A DNA stretch of 33,149 nt from Candidatus Saccharimonadota bacterium (GTDB lineage: Bacteria > Patescibacteriota > Saccharimonadia > Saccharimonadales > Saccharimonadaceae): the NCBI GenBank assembly GCA_027311865.1, contig DAICYC010000001.1, positions 1 to 33,149 of the forward strand. Reading direction: 5' to 3'. Each line of letters starts with the position of its first letter. The first letter of the stretch is position 1. A program made the translations under genes and the position numbers. Below are positions 6,995 to 14,939 of this stretch, piece by piece. Under the pieces are notes generated by a model, which searched no databases, was not told where the DNA came from, and saw only the letters and a list, made by a program, of their open reading frames with translations.

Positions 6995-7713
6995 CCAACC
7001 GAGAAATAACTATCGTTCACTTGTATCCCGAAAAGATGAATATATATGGCGACAATGGCAACGTCCTAGTTTTGAAACGACGCCTGGAGTGGCATGGCTA
7101 TGAGCCTCACGTCATCGATTACAATGTTGGCGACGCCTTTCCTGAACATGTTGATATTCTAGTTGGTGGTGGCGGTCAAGACAGTGGCCAGATTAGCATC
7201 CATGACGACTTGATGAAAGTCGGGCCCCGCCTGCAGGAACTAGCCGACCATGATACACCGATGTTATTAGTCTGTGGACTCTATCAGCTATTTGGTAAGT
7301 TCTTTAAAACAGCTGATGGAACTAATCTAAAAGGAATCGGCATTTTCGATATTGAGACGCACGCCACGAACGAACGTCTGATTGGTAATGTCATTAGCCA
7401 CAACGACACATTTGGTGACATCATTGGCTACGAGAATCATAGCGGCCAGACTTATTTAGGCGAGAGGGCCCAGCCATTTGCTCGTGTCAAGAAAGGTGCT
7501 GGCAACAATTCGCAGGACAAACACGAAGGCGCCCGTTACCGAAATGTCATCGGTACTTATCTGCATGGCTCTCTGCTTCCGAAGAATCCCCGAATTGCTG
7601 ACTTTATGATTGAGATTGCTGTTCGAAAACGCTACGGTGATTTTTCTCCTCAGGTTATCGACGATCTCTTCGCGGACTTGGCCCGCGATGTCGCTAGCCA
7701 GCGACCACGCTAG
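6991..7713 (+). CDS. gatD: Lipid II isoglutaminyl synthase, glutamine amidotransferase subunit GatD
   Basis: This class I (CobB/CobQ-like) glutaminase releases ammonia from glutamine for MurT. The 240-residue protein has VGGGGQDSGQ (residues 58-67), the catalytic cysteine in LLVCGLYQLFG (Cys95) and the catalytic histidine in GTYLHGSLLPKNP (His192). These are the typical GatD residues. The start ATG overlaps the murT stop as ATGA, so translation is probably coupled. Its stop codon overlaps the stop of the convergent comEC-like gene by a few bases, with no room for a separate terminator. Confidence 0.95.
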   Translation: MTNREITIVHLYPEKMNIYGDNGNVLVLKRRLEWHGYEPHVIDYNVGDAFPEHVDILVGGGGQDSGQISIHDDLMKVGPRLQELADHDTPMLLVCGLYQLFGKFFKTADGTNLKGIGIFDIETHATNERLIGNVISHNDTFGDIIGYENHSGQTYLGERAQPFARVKKGAGNNSQDKHEGARYRNVIGTYLHGSLLPKNPRIADFMIEIAVRKRYGDFSPQVIDDLFADLARDVASQRPR

Positions 7714-9140
7714 ATAATCTGATAATCAACTAATCGATGCTGCGTTGTTCGCCACATGACATAACAGGCAACCACTAGTAGGCTGTAATAAATCAACAAT
7801 GCTACGACCGTCGGCGCCCAGTTGGTCTGCGACCATGGCAACGCCGCCAGCTTGGTGGCAACTTCAATCATGGATTGTAACAACCACTGAGCCGGCAGGC
7901 CAGCCAAATTTGCCAGTGGCGGCAGAATCAGACTGACGACGCCTGACAAAAATGTCAACAACATAGCTAGCGGCACAAATGGCACAATCGACAGGTTAGC
8001 AAAAATAGCCACTTGCGACATCGCACCGAATGATAGCGCTACGATCGGAACGGTGACAATGTGAGCGGCAATCGTCTCGCCTAGAATCTGACGAATCGCT
8101 CCAGGTGATTCGTCATCGAAGAAAAACTTCTGCAAGAGCGGCCCCACCACCATCACCCCAAAGAAAGCCGCAAAACTCAGCTGCCAACCCAGATCACCCC
8201 ATACGTAACTCGGCTGAATCAGGACTGTTATCGCCGCCACTAGTGACAACAGAACAAACGGATGAATCGTTCGACCATAGGCCCATGTCAACAGACTCAA
8301 ACTCGATACAATTCCCGCTCGCGTCATGCTCGGGCTGAGACCCGTTATCATTACAAAACTGAATATCATAATAAAGGCTGTTGTCATTGATAGATGTTTT
8401 GACTTGTTGACAAACAGACGTCGCGCTAATCGAACCAATATCGTCAAATTGTAACCACTAGCTACAATAATATGACTCAGTCCAGCGATTCGTAGAGATT
8501 CGGCAATATCAGCGGGCATAGTGCTCTTCTGTCCAGTCAAAAATCCAATGCCCAAACTAGCCGCCGGCTCTGCGATGCCTCGACGGACAACAGCGGCAAA
8601 CCAGTCACGCACGATCCGACCAACGTCTCCCGGAAATGGTCGCTCGATTGATATGAGGCGGGCATTCTGTAGAACCAGAGCAAATGAACCAAAACCGTGT
8701 CCAGCCACGCCCGCAACCGTCACTCTGTCGCCCCGCTTGATATCTTGCCCCGACACCGATAACCAGACATTACCTGGTCCAGCCCGAGTGTTAACTTGCC
8801 AATTTGAAAGTTGAAGCGATTTTTTCTTACCGGAAATTGTACCAACGTCCTCACGAATCGTTCCGGTAATTTGAACGGTCCGTCCGACGAAGCCGTTAAC
8901 TTCAGCTACTCGAGACTTCTCCAGGCTACCATAACTCACGCCTACGACAGCTGCGACAACGTACGCCGGCAGGAACAACCACCGTCTAGCCAGTCCGATG
9001 ACTAGTATGGCCGGAAAGACTAGCCAGCTTAAACCAAACAGCTGAATAAATTGCGCCGCCCACACTCCAGTAACAAAGCCGACACTGAGCATGCCAACAA
9101 ACCAAGAACGATGTATTGATTGATTCCACCAACTAGCCAC
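7710..9140 (-). CDS. comEC: ComEC/Rec2 family DNA-uptake channel, without the metallo-beta-lactamase domain
   Basis: ComEC forms the inner-membrane channel for single-stranded DNA during natural transformation. The 476-residue protein has N-terminal membrane helices, an OB-like soluble region (about residues 80-165, with ITGTIRED and GDRVTVAG) and the Competence domain, including GLSHIIVASGYN (about 220-231), the family's signature. It then has about eight more membrane helices. Many ComEC proteins end in a metallo-beta-lactamase-like nuclease domain; here the protein stops after the membrane part. The start is GTG 9140; an inner ATG (MLSVGF) is possible. The GH5 gene ends 24 bases upstream on the same strand. 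Confidence 0.9.
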   Translation of the reverse strand: MASWWNQSIHRSWFVGMLSVGFVTGVWAAQFIQLFGLSWLVFPAILVIGLARRWLFLPAYVVAAVVGVSYGSLEKSRVAEVNGFVGRTVQITGTIREDVGTISGKKKSLQLSNWQVNTRAGPGNVWLSVSGQDIKRGDRVTVAGVAGHGFGSFALVLQNARLISIERPFPGDVGRIVRDWFAAVVRRGIAEPAASLGIGFLTGQKSTMPADIAESLRIAGLSHIIVASGYNLTILVRLARRLFVNKSKHLSMTTAFIMIFSFVMITGLSPSMTRAGIVSSLSLLTWAYGRTIHPFVLLSLVAAITVLIQPSYVWGDLGWQLSFAAFFGVMVVGPLLQKFFFDDESPGAIRQILGETIAAHIVTVPIVALSFGAMSQVAIFANLSIVPFVPLAMLLTFLSGVVSLILPPLANLAGLPAQWLLQSMIEVATKLAALPWSQTNWAPTVVALLIYYSLLVVACYVMWRTTQHRLVDYQII

Positions 9141-9164
9141 CTATTCATGTTAATAAGTGGTCTT

Positions 9165-10166
9165 TTACTTATCGTTAAAAGTCAGTCCGTTGTCCTCAAC
9201 GAGCGATCTAAAATTATACATACCGCGACCCTCCGTCTTGTAGTTCCAGTAAAAAGTCGCCACTGATCGGTGAAACATTCGGCGTTGACGAGCGATAGTC
9301 TGAAGTAACATTTCTCGATGCTCCTCGATTGGTCGTCGATTAAACATTGGCTGCGGCAGGACTGAACTCCACTCGCCTACCATGACCGGCTGCGGCAAAC
9401 TCACCAATCGAATCAATAAACGATACAACCAACCTCTAATTCGATCATAGGCGGCGGGCTTTAGGTTAGCCAATAACTTCGGGAAAATTAAATATAGATG
9501 AGTGTCCATTATGACCGGGTAGTCGGAACGAACTCGAAGCGCACCACTGAAGAATGGCGGCAAAAAGCCGTCCTGAAAGACGACGATTGTACCGGGACGT
9601 AGAATTGAACAAAGCCGATCGTAAGCCTCTCGATAAAACCTCAACAGCGCAAAATAATGTCCGAAGACATGCGGCTCATTGATAATTTCTAACCCCCATA
9701 GAGCAGGGCTATCGCAATACCGACCAGCAAGCTCAGTCAGGATTGATAGATTTTCTTCATAATAAGCTAGCCAGTCCATTCGCTGCGTGTCACCGCTATG
9801 AACCTTACCGTTCTGAGAACCCTTCAGACCATGAAAATCGAGCAGTATCTTGATGTCATACTTTTGGGCCATTTCAAACGCCCAATCGAGCTCGCGTCGA
9901 GCATTTAGAAACGGCTTATCATCGTTCAACACCCAGTACCCGACTGGTAAACGAACATAGCCGACAGAGTTCGCCTTTAGCCATGACCAGTCCTCTTCCG
10001 TCATAAAGCTAGTCCGATGACGCTGAATTTTGTCTCCCGCGTCAGGTGTCATCATCAAGCTCCGCTCATCGACAGCCCCGGTTCCCCGAAACAATGACGG
10101 GGTCATCCAGGGCTCCAATATGAGCCAACCGCCCAAATTAACTCCTTCAATCGGTGATGTTGCCAT
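9165..10166 (-). CDS. Glycoside hydrolase family 5, exo-beta-1,3-glucanase-like
   Basis: The 333-residue protein starts at MATSPIEGVNLGGW. The N-terminal GVNLGGWLILEPWMTPSLF closely resembles fungal exo-1,3-beta-glucanases of the GH5_9 type. The GH5 acid/base is Glu164 in IINEPHVFG and the nucleophile is Glu265 in VMVGEWSS. HG in LLDFHGLKGSQN and the later MDTHLY also fit the family. A full (beta/alpha)8 catalytic domain seems present. No signal peptide or membrane anchor is seen after the chosen ATG, so secretion is unclear. The ORF-track extension to 10292 crosses the promoter and the divergent gene. The substrate could be host or biofilm glucan, or an internal oligosaccharide. TATACT (10173-10178) ends 6 bases before the ATG. 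Confidence 0.88.
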   Translation of the reverse strand: MATSPIEGVNLGGWLILEPWMTPSLFRGTGAVDERSLMMTPDAGDKIQRHRTSFMTEEDWSWLKANSVGYVRLPVGYWVLNDDKPFLNARRELDWAFEMAQKYDIKILLDFHGLKGSQNGKVHSGDTQRMDWLAYYEENLSILTELAGRYCDSPALWGLEIINEPHVFGHYFALLRFYREAYDRLCSILRPGTIVVFQDGFLPPFFSGALRVRSDYPVIMDTHLYLIFPKLLANLKPAAYDRIRGWLYRLLIRLVSLPQPVMVGEWSSVLPQPMFNRRPIEEHREMLLQTIARQRRMFHRSVATFYWNYKTEGRGMYNFRSLVEDNGLTFNDK

Positions 10167-10172
10167 GCATAT

Positions 10173-10180
10173 AGTATACT
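10173..10180. promoter_or_regulatory. Shared palindromic -10 region for two divergent genes
   Basis: AGTATACT reads TATACT on both strands. On the minus strand it ends 6 bases before the GH5 ATG (leaderless type). On the plus strand (10175-10180) it lies 25 bases before ATG 10206, followed by an AAAGGAG ribosome site at 10188-10194. The -35 regions are weak on both sides. The two polymerases could not bind at once. Confidence 0.5.
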
Positions 10181-10205
10181 TGACCCTAAAGGAGCAAACA
10201 CAAAC

Positions 10206-11183
10206 ATGAATGATGCCGAACAAATCCAAAATTTGACCAGCTACATAACTAGCTGTCGTCAACAAAATATCAGTGATGACAATACGCGCCAAGCCCTTCT
10301 CGGAAATGGCTGGAGTGAAGCGATGATTAATCGAGCGTTCAGCACCCTGGATGATAACGGAACAAGTTCCGCCGCATTAGCCAAACAGTTTGGACCAAAG
10401 TACTCGGCCGGGGCAGCTCTGCGTGACGCCTTCAACGCGATTGCCAAAAGCCCGGTCGCTTTTATCGTGGCGGTCGTCCTGTATATCGGCGGCATTGCCT
10501 TGATCGCCGCTTTACTAGCAGCAGTATTTCAAAACTTAACATCCCTGCTGTCCAGTTCAGCTTTGCCATTTGCCGGCTTTATCTTGCTACCTCTGGCTGG
10601 ATCGGCGCCAGCTGTCGGGATGTACATAATGAACTCGCTGTTAGCTACTGCTCTATCCTACATCGGAGTCAGCTATAAAAATCAAGTGACCGCGGATATA
10701 AAGACGATGCTCGGCCTGACTATCCGACGACTAGGTCGGGTTATTCTAGCTAATATCATGGTCGCTATCGCTGTCGCCGGACCAATTGTCTTGCTGTTTA
10801 CTCTGGTAGCCGTGATGGCATTCACATCGATAATCGACTTGAATAGCGCAGCAATTATTGTCTCCATAGTAGGTTTCGCCAGTATCATCTGGATGGTAGT
10901 GGCTTTTTTCCGCTACGCACTCGTTACTTATATCGCTATCAATGAACCCAATCTGCCAGTCATAAAAACGCTCGGCCGCAGCCATCGTTTACTGTCAAGC
11001 GGTGGTTATTCAAAGATACTCGGCTTAATAATTTATGCTGTCGGCATCAGCCTGATGATCACGTTGTTGACCGCGGTCATTCAGTCAGAATTGGTCGCGT
11101 CCATCGCTCTGGGCTTCTTCACGGCCGTTTACGCTGTAGCGACTACTATGATTTATTTGTGGCGCGTGGAGATAAAAGACTAA
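10206..11183 (+). CDS. Polytopic membrane protein of unknown function with N-terminal helical domain
   Basis: The 325-residue protein has a soluble N-terminus (about residues 1-65) with repeated short helices, including NTRQALLGNGWSEAMINRAF, a UBA-like pattern. Six or more transmembrane helices follow from about residue 78 to the end. The membrane part loosely resembles membrane domains annotated as DUF or glycerophosphodiester phosphodiesterase membrane domains, but no catalytic motif is visible. It has a clear ribosome site (AAAGGAG, 11 bases before ATG). It appears to be a single-gene transcript that ends in the hairpin at about 11199-11240, which it shares with the convergent tRNA-Lys. 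Confidence 0.8.
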   Translation: MNDAEQIQNLTSYITSCRQQNISDDNTRQALLGNGWSEAMINRAFSTLDDNGTSSAALAKQFGPKYSAGAALRDAFNAIAKSPVAFIVAVVLYIGGIALIAALLAAVFQNLTSLLSSSALPFAGFILLPLAGSAPAVGMYIMNSLLATALSYIGVSYKNQVTADIKTMLGLTIRRLGRVILANIMVAIAVAGPIVLLFTLVAVMAFTSIIDLNSAAIIVSIVGFASIIWMVVAFFRYALVTYIAINEPNLPVIKTLGRSHRLLSSGGYSKILGLIIYAVGISLMITLLTAVIQSELVASIALGFFTAVYAVATTMIYLWRVEIKD

Positions 11184-11203
11184 CGCTGTAAGCAAAACCA
11201 AGC

Positions 11204-11226
11204 AAAAAGCCGACCAAATGGTCGGC
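11204..11226 (-). terminator. Terminator of tRNA-Lys, probably bidirectional
   Basis: A 7-8 bp stem GCCGACC / GGTCGGC with an AAAT loop is followed on the minus strand by TTTTTG. Outer arms CCAAGCAAA / TTTGCTTGG extend the stem across an internal loop and include the tRNA CCA end. It also lies downstream of the plus-strand gene ending at 11183. Confidence 0.75.
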
Positions 11227-11234
11227 ACTTTGCT

Positions 11235-11311
11235 TGGAGGGACCGGTGGGGCTTGAACCCACGACACCCTGCTTAAAAGGCAGGTGCTCTAACCAGCTGA
11301 GCTACGGTCCC
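11235..11311 (-). tRNA. tRNA-Lys (anticodon TTT)
   Basis: The acceptor GGGACCG/CGGTCCC, D stem GCTC/GAGC, anticodon arm CCTGC-CTTTTAA-GCAGG and T arm GTGGG-TTCAAGC-CCCAC are all fully paired. CCA is encoded. The discriminator base is T, whereas lysine tRNAs usually have a purine (A). Confidence 0.95.
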
Positions 11312-11323
11312 TTACGCCAACCG

Positions 11324-11353
11324 AGTATATCGTAAACAGAGGTAAATTGTCAA
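11324..11353 (-). promoter_or_regulatory. Promoter of tRNA-Lys
   Basis: On the minus strand a consensus TTGACA (11348-11353) and TATACT (11324-11329) are 18 bases apart. The -10 box ends 12 bases before the tRNA. It is among the best housekeeping promoters in the window. Confidence 0.8.
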
Positions 11354-11355
11354 TC

Positions 11356-11841
11356 TTAGTGTCGACGTTTATCTTTATCGTTGCGAACTGGCTTGGTAAA
11401 GAAAATGTCAGTAACGGCCGCCACTACGCCGAAGCTAATAATCAAATCTTTTTGGTCTTTGATAAAGGTAAAGATCATCGCCGCATCGCCGGTTAACGGC
11501 AGAGTATATTCGAGTGGTTCTACCAAAAAAGCCAGCGCCAACAACGTAAACAGCGTCGCTCCGATGACACGACCGAGTCGGGTCTTGTAAACATAGCCAT
11601 GAAACAACAATAAGGCCGCCGGCAATAATACTACCGCTGACAAGGCCACCGCGTTGGTCGTCGGACCGCTCGGTAAGATTCCGAGAGCTGAAATCAGTAA
11701 GCCAGCATCATAACTCCAAATACTGCTCAGGGTAGCGCCAGCGGTTAGCGCTAGTCCCAGCAAGCCGAATCGGCGGCGTGATAAAAATGCCGCCACGAAT
11801 AGCACTACCGCAATCAGAACAAAGACCATCACCACTGTCAT
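11356..11841 (-). CDS. Hypothetical membrane protein linked to the DUF192 gene
   Basis: The 161-residue protein has four or five hydrophobic helices from the N-terminus (VVMVFVLIAVVLFVAAFL) to about residue 130. A short charged, basic tail (FTKPVRNDKDKRRH) follows, probably cytoplasmic. No family is recognised. The start ATG overlaps the stop of the DUF192 gene as ATGA, so the two are translationally coupled and probably work in the same place, the membrane. The tRNA-Lys promoter starts just beyond its stop codon. Confidence 0.75.
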   Translation of the reverse strand: MTVVMVFVLIAVVLFVAAFLSRRRFGLLGLALTAGATLSSIWSYDAGLLISALGILPSGPTTNAVALSAVVLLPAALLLFHGYVYKTRLGRVIGATLFTLLALAFLVEPLEYTLPLTGDAAMIFTFIKDQKDLIISFGVVAAVTDIFFTKPVRNDKDKRRH

Positions 11842-12302
11842 TCGACATTCTCCATATTCATCCTAAATCGTGCAACCGAGTCGAGCTTGATAGCGTGCTC
11901 GGCGACTGCGCCAGCTGACAGCTCAATGATATACCTAGCATCGGTCTCAGGGCGATAAACCATCTCCATTCCCAAATCAGGGTCAGCCTTTTCGACGATT
12001 TTTATGACTTTCCTGTCGTTATCGAGCCAAACAATATCGAGCGGAATCTTCATATCTTTCATCCAAATGCCATGTTGTCCCCCGTATCGATAAGCAAACA
12101 GCATTCCACCATTCGGTGGCAACGTCGACACGCCGCTCAAGCCTTGAATTCGTTCAGCACTGCTATCAGCAATTTTGAGTTGGAATCGACCGCCACCTAG
12201 TCGAACAGATATCGTTTCAGATGGCTGATAGTAGTTATACAAGAGAAATCCGGCAGCGACAGCCAAACCGACGACAATAATAATCTTGATCAACTTGCTC
12301 AT
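11838..12302 (-). CDS. DUF192 family protein, membrane-anchored
   Basis: The 154-residue protein has an N-terminal transmembrane helix or uncleaved signal (about residues 4-25) and a DUF192 domain. Typical DUF192 features are ERIQGLSGVSTLPPNGGMLF and GIWMKDMKIPLDIVWLD, followed by YIIELSAG near the C-terminus. The biochemical role of DUF192 is not established, although related proteins occur in secreted or envelope contexts. The domain would face outside. A TATAAT box at 12323-12328 lies 20 bases before ATG, giving a short leader without a clear ribosome site. The gene overlaps the following membrane protein by 4 bases. Confidence 0.9.
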   Translation of the reverse strand: MSKLIKIIIVVGLAVAAGFLLYNYYQPSETISVRLGGGRFQLKIADSSAERIQGLSGVSTLPPNGGMLFAYRYGGQHGIWMKDMKIPLDIVWLDNDRKVIKIVEKADPDLGMEMVYRPETDARYIIELSAGAVAEHAIKLDSVARFRMNMENVE

Positions 12303-12339
12303 CGCTTAATTACCATGAGCGTATTATAACATTTTGTGA

Positions 12340-13251
12340 CTAAGCGCCGACGCGGTCTTTTTTGTTGGCTCGACCGGCGTTTCGTTCGATATATTCGATG
12401 ATCGGACCAGCCACATTGCGACCGGTTACTTTTTCAATACCAAAGCCCGGGCTGGCGTTAACCTCGAGGATTAACGGGCCACGTGCGCTACGCATCATGT
12501 CGACACCGGCGATGTTTAATCCCATCGCCTTGGCGGCTTTGATGGCGGCGCGCTTTTCTTCATCAGTCAGCTTGATAGCTGTTCCCTCGCCACCCTTATG
12601 AAGATTTGACCGAAAGTCATCGTCGAGACTTTGTCGCTTCATACTGGCAACCACTCGACCACCCACGACGATTGCTCGAATATCGGTACCGGCTGATTCT
12701 TTAACGAATTCTTGAATCAAGACGTTGGTTCCGTCGTCGTTTGATAGATAGAGCGCCTGGAGGACCGACTTGGCGGCCTTCTTGGTTTCAGCCAAGACGA
12801 CTCCGTTCCCGTGTGTACCACGAGCCAATTTGATAATCACCGGCGTGCCACCAGCCTTGTCGATTAAGTCGTCGATATCAGTCGTGTTGCGAGAAACGAT
12901 TGTCTTTGGGATACCGACACCGGCTTTAGCGAGCAGCTGAAGGGTACGTAACTTATCGCGCGACCGAGTGATAGCAATCGAACTCGATGGCGTATAAACG
13001 CCTCGCATTTCCAGTTGACGAACGATTGCCGTACCGTAACGAGTCATATGTGAAGCAATTCGTGGAATAATTGCGTCGAAACCTGGTAGATCTTCTCCCT
13101 GGTAGCTTACCGTAGGGTTATTCTGTTCGATCGAAGCATAACAGTCACGATATTTGACGATGTGAACCTCGTGACCGCGAGCCAAGGCCTCTTCTTTGAG
13201 TCGCTTAGTTGAGTAATTGCCAGGACCATTTGATAAAATTGCGATTTTCAT
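12340..13251 (-). CDS. rimK: RimK family ATP-grasp ligase (alpha-L-glutamate ligase-like)
   Basis: RimK-type enzymes add amino acids, often glutamate, to the C-terminus of a protein such as ribosomal protein S6, or make related peptides. The 303-residue protein has the N-terminal pre-ATP-grasp domain (MKIAILSNGPGNYS, IIPRIASHMTRYG). It then has ATP-grasp elements: SRDKLRTLQLLAKAGVGIPKT, VIIKLARGTHGNGV, VLIQEFVKESAGTDIRAIV and the metal-binding LEVNASPGFGIEK. The Shine-Dalgarno AAGGAG is good. It begins 10 bases after the RimB-like protease gene and is probably co-transcribed with it. No rpsF is adjacent, so the target is unknown. Confidence 0.93.
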   Translation of the reverse strand: MKIAILSNGPGNYSTKRLKEEALARGHEVHIVKYRDCYASIEQNNPTVSYQGEDLPGFDAIIPRIASHMTRYGTAIVRQLEMRGVYTPSSSIAITRSRDKLRTLQLLAKAGVGIPKTIVSRNTTDIDDLIDKAGGTPVIIKLARGTHGNGVVLAETKKAAKSVLQALYLSNDDGTNVLIQEFVKESAGTDIRAIVVGGRVVASMKRQSLDDDFRSNLHKGGEGTAIKLTDEEKRAAIKAAKAMGLNIAGVDMMRSARGPLILEVNASPGFGIEKVTGRNVAGPIIEYIERNAGRANKKDRVGA

Positions 13252-13261
13252 GACAATCTCC

Positions 13262-13768
13262 TTAGCGAGGTGCCTTTAGGTGGTATTTTTTGTGAAACTT
13301 GGCCGGATTCTTGAGAAATTCTGCCTTCAAACCCTTCGGCTGGCTAGCAACCTCTAGTTCGACTTCCGCCCGCGCCACATCCACGACGAACTTCTTATGA
13401 AGTGTCCGTCGACCCAGTAATATTGGATAGGTGTTAGCCGAGCGATCAGCGAGGGTAAAGATGGCCTTGATTCGTTTTGCGCCAATTCGAACCGAAAATT
13501 GGACTCGATAACGTATCTGAGCGTGGCCATTAGAGCTACGGACGACTGAAAATTTGTAATTCTTGCGCTGAATGACTTCACCGGTGTAGTAGTCAGACTC
13601 CGGACCAAACAGCACGAAACTAAGCAAGCCATCTTTGTCGACATGAACATCAGTCGCCCAAACGGATGACCGATCAGCACCAGTATCAACCTTAGCGGGA
13701 ACCTTTGTGGCATGACCGATCAGGTCAATCAAGACGGTGCGTCCGATTACAGGAATTCGTTGGGCCAT
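13262..13768 (-). CDS. RimB-like aspartic-protease-fold peptidase (pfam05618 type)
   Basis: The 168-residue protein has the retropepsin-like signature VPAKVDTGADRSSVWA (residues about 20-35), with the DTGA active-site motif. Later it has YPILLGRRTLHKKFVVDV, the second conserved segment of the RimK-associated protease family (annotated ATP-dependent zinc protease, RimB or RloA2 type). Such proteins occur next to rimK and are thought to trim or remove glutamate tails. The gene order protease-RimK fits that role. Promoter TTGACT-17-TAAAAT lies upstream. Confidence 0.85.
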   Translation of the reverse strand: MAQRIPVIGRTVLIDLIGHATKVPAKVDTGADRSSVWATDVHVDKDGLLSFVLFGPESDYYTGEVIQRKNYKFSVVRSSNGHAQIRYRVQFSVRIGAKRIKAIFTLADRSANTYPILLGRRTLHKKFVVDVARAEVELEVASQPKGLKAEFLKNPAKFHKKYHLKAPR

Positions 13769-13812
13769 ATGTAATACTCTATATCTCGTTGTGATTTTCT
13801 GCTAATTTATAT

Positions 13813-13841
13813 ATTTTAGCATTAACGGATAGAAAAGTCAA
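13813..13841 (-). promoter_or_regulatory. Promoter of the rimB-rimK pair
   Basis: On the minus strand TTGACT (13836-13841) and TAAAAT (13813-13818) are 17 bases apart. The 5' leader would be about 38 bases. The -35 box lies just past the dnaJ stop codon. Confidence 0.7.
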
Positions 13842-13852
13842 TATCCGACCAG

Positions 13853-14929
13853 TCAACGTAACTGTTCGAGCAGCTCGCGTTGTTTACGATTTAGCCTGGT
13901 CGGTGTGTCGACGATAACAGTCACTATCTGCGGTCCGCGCCGATCACTCCGCAGGTGTGGCACACCATGGCCACTCAGCTTGAAATCGGTACCCGATTGC
14001 GTACCAGCTGGCACCTTCATTCTGACTACCCCATCAACAGTCCGAACATCAATCTCCGTACCAAGCGCGGCGTCAACCATGCCAACATGCTCTTCCGACA
14101 GAATAATATCACCCTCACGAGTAAAATGCTTGTGCGCTTTGACGCGGATATGGACATACAAATCACCCTTCTCGCCGCGACCAATCGCTTCCCCTCGACC
14201 CGAAACCCTAATCGTGGCGCCATCATCGATACCAGCCGGTATCTTGAGCTTGATTGTTTGCTTACGACGCTCGGTTCCCTTGCCGTGACAGACGCTACAT
14301 TTCTTCTCGGCCACCTTGCCACGACCATCACAGTCTTCACAGGTCACGGTTTGTTGGATTGGGCCAAACATCGTGTTCATAACTCGAGTTTGCTGACCGG
14401 CGCCATGACAAGTCGGACAGGTCTTTAGCTCATAGCCGGGCTCAACCGTCGACCCTTTACAGTGTGAACAAGTGTCCTCTAGCTCGAGTTCGAGATTGTG
14501 CTCCAACCCGAATACCGCCTCCTCGAAGGTCAGTTGTAGGCTAACTTCAACGTCACGTCCGCGTTGCGGTGCTCGACGGCTCGATCCGCCACCAAAGAAT
14601 TGACCAAAGATGTCGCCCAGACCTTCGCCGAAGTCGAAGTTAATATTCTGACCTTCGAAACCACCAAAGCCGCCAAATGGATTGCCACCGCCCCCGCTAT
14701 AGCCGCTCGAACCGCCGACACCGGCGTGACCGAACTGATCATATCGTTGCCGTTTCTGAGCATCTTTAAGGACGTCGTAGGCTTCATTAACCTCTTTAAA
14801 CTTAGTCTCATCACCACCCTCTTTATCAGGGTGATGCTTGACCGCCGCTCGGCGGTAGGCTTTCTTTATTTCATCAGCACTAGCGCTTTTTGACACACCT
14901 AGTACTTCGTAATAATCACGCTTCGTCAT
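13853..14929 (-). CDS. dnaJ: Chaperone protein DnaJ
   Basis: DnaJ delivers unfolded substrates to DnaK and stimulates its ATPase. The 358-residue protein has a J domain (residues 4-68, HPD in KHHPDKEGG), a Gly/Phe-rich linker (about 72-110) and a zinc domain with four CxxCxGxG-type repeats ([32 protein letters not shown]). C-terminal substrate-binding beta domains follow. It is a complete class A DnaJ. The gene has its own CIRCE operator and promoter upstream (14940-14977), so HrcA should repress it separately from dnaK. No Shine-Dalgarno sequence is evident, and the leader is only a few bases. Confidence 0.97.
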   Translation of the reverse strand: MTKRDYYEVLGVSKSASADEIKKAYRRAAVKHHPDKEGGDETKFKEVNEAYDVLKDAQKRQRYDQFGHAGVGGSSGYSGGGGNPFGGFGGFEGQNINFDFGEGLGDIFGQFFGGGSSRRAPQRGRDVEVSLQLTFEEAVFGLEHNLELELEDTCSHCKGSTVEPGYELKTCPTCHGAGQQTRVMNTMFGPIQQTVTCEDCDGRGKVAEKKCSVCHGKGTERRKQTIKLKIPAGIDDGATIRVSGRGEAIGRGEKGDLYVHIRVKAHKHFTREGDIILSEEHVGMVDAALGTEIDVRTVDGVVRMKVPAGTQSGTDFKLSGHGVPHLRSDRRGPQIVTVIVDTPTRLNRKQRELLEQLR

Positions 14930-14939
14930 ATCTTTTACT

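Noticed and set aside
10167-10292. N-terminal extension of the GH5 ORF (MARIVITDILLTT...) as a signal peptide
   Set aside because: It overlaps the divergent gene and its promoter, and a -10 box sits just before the inner ATG.
11085-11267. 60-residue minus-strand ORF
   Set aside because: It lies across the tRNA-Lys 3' end, its terminator and the antisense of the membrane protein gene.
13905-14428. Two long plus-strand ORFs antisense to dnaJ (127 and 157 residues)
   Set aside because: They are shadows of a GC-rich, strongly conserved gene; low-complexity composition and no start signals.
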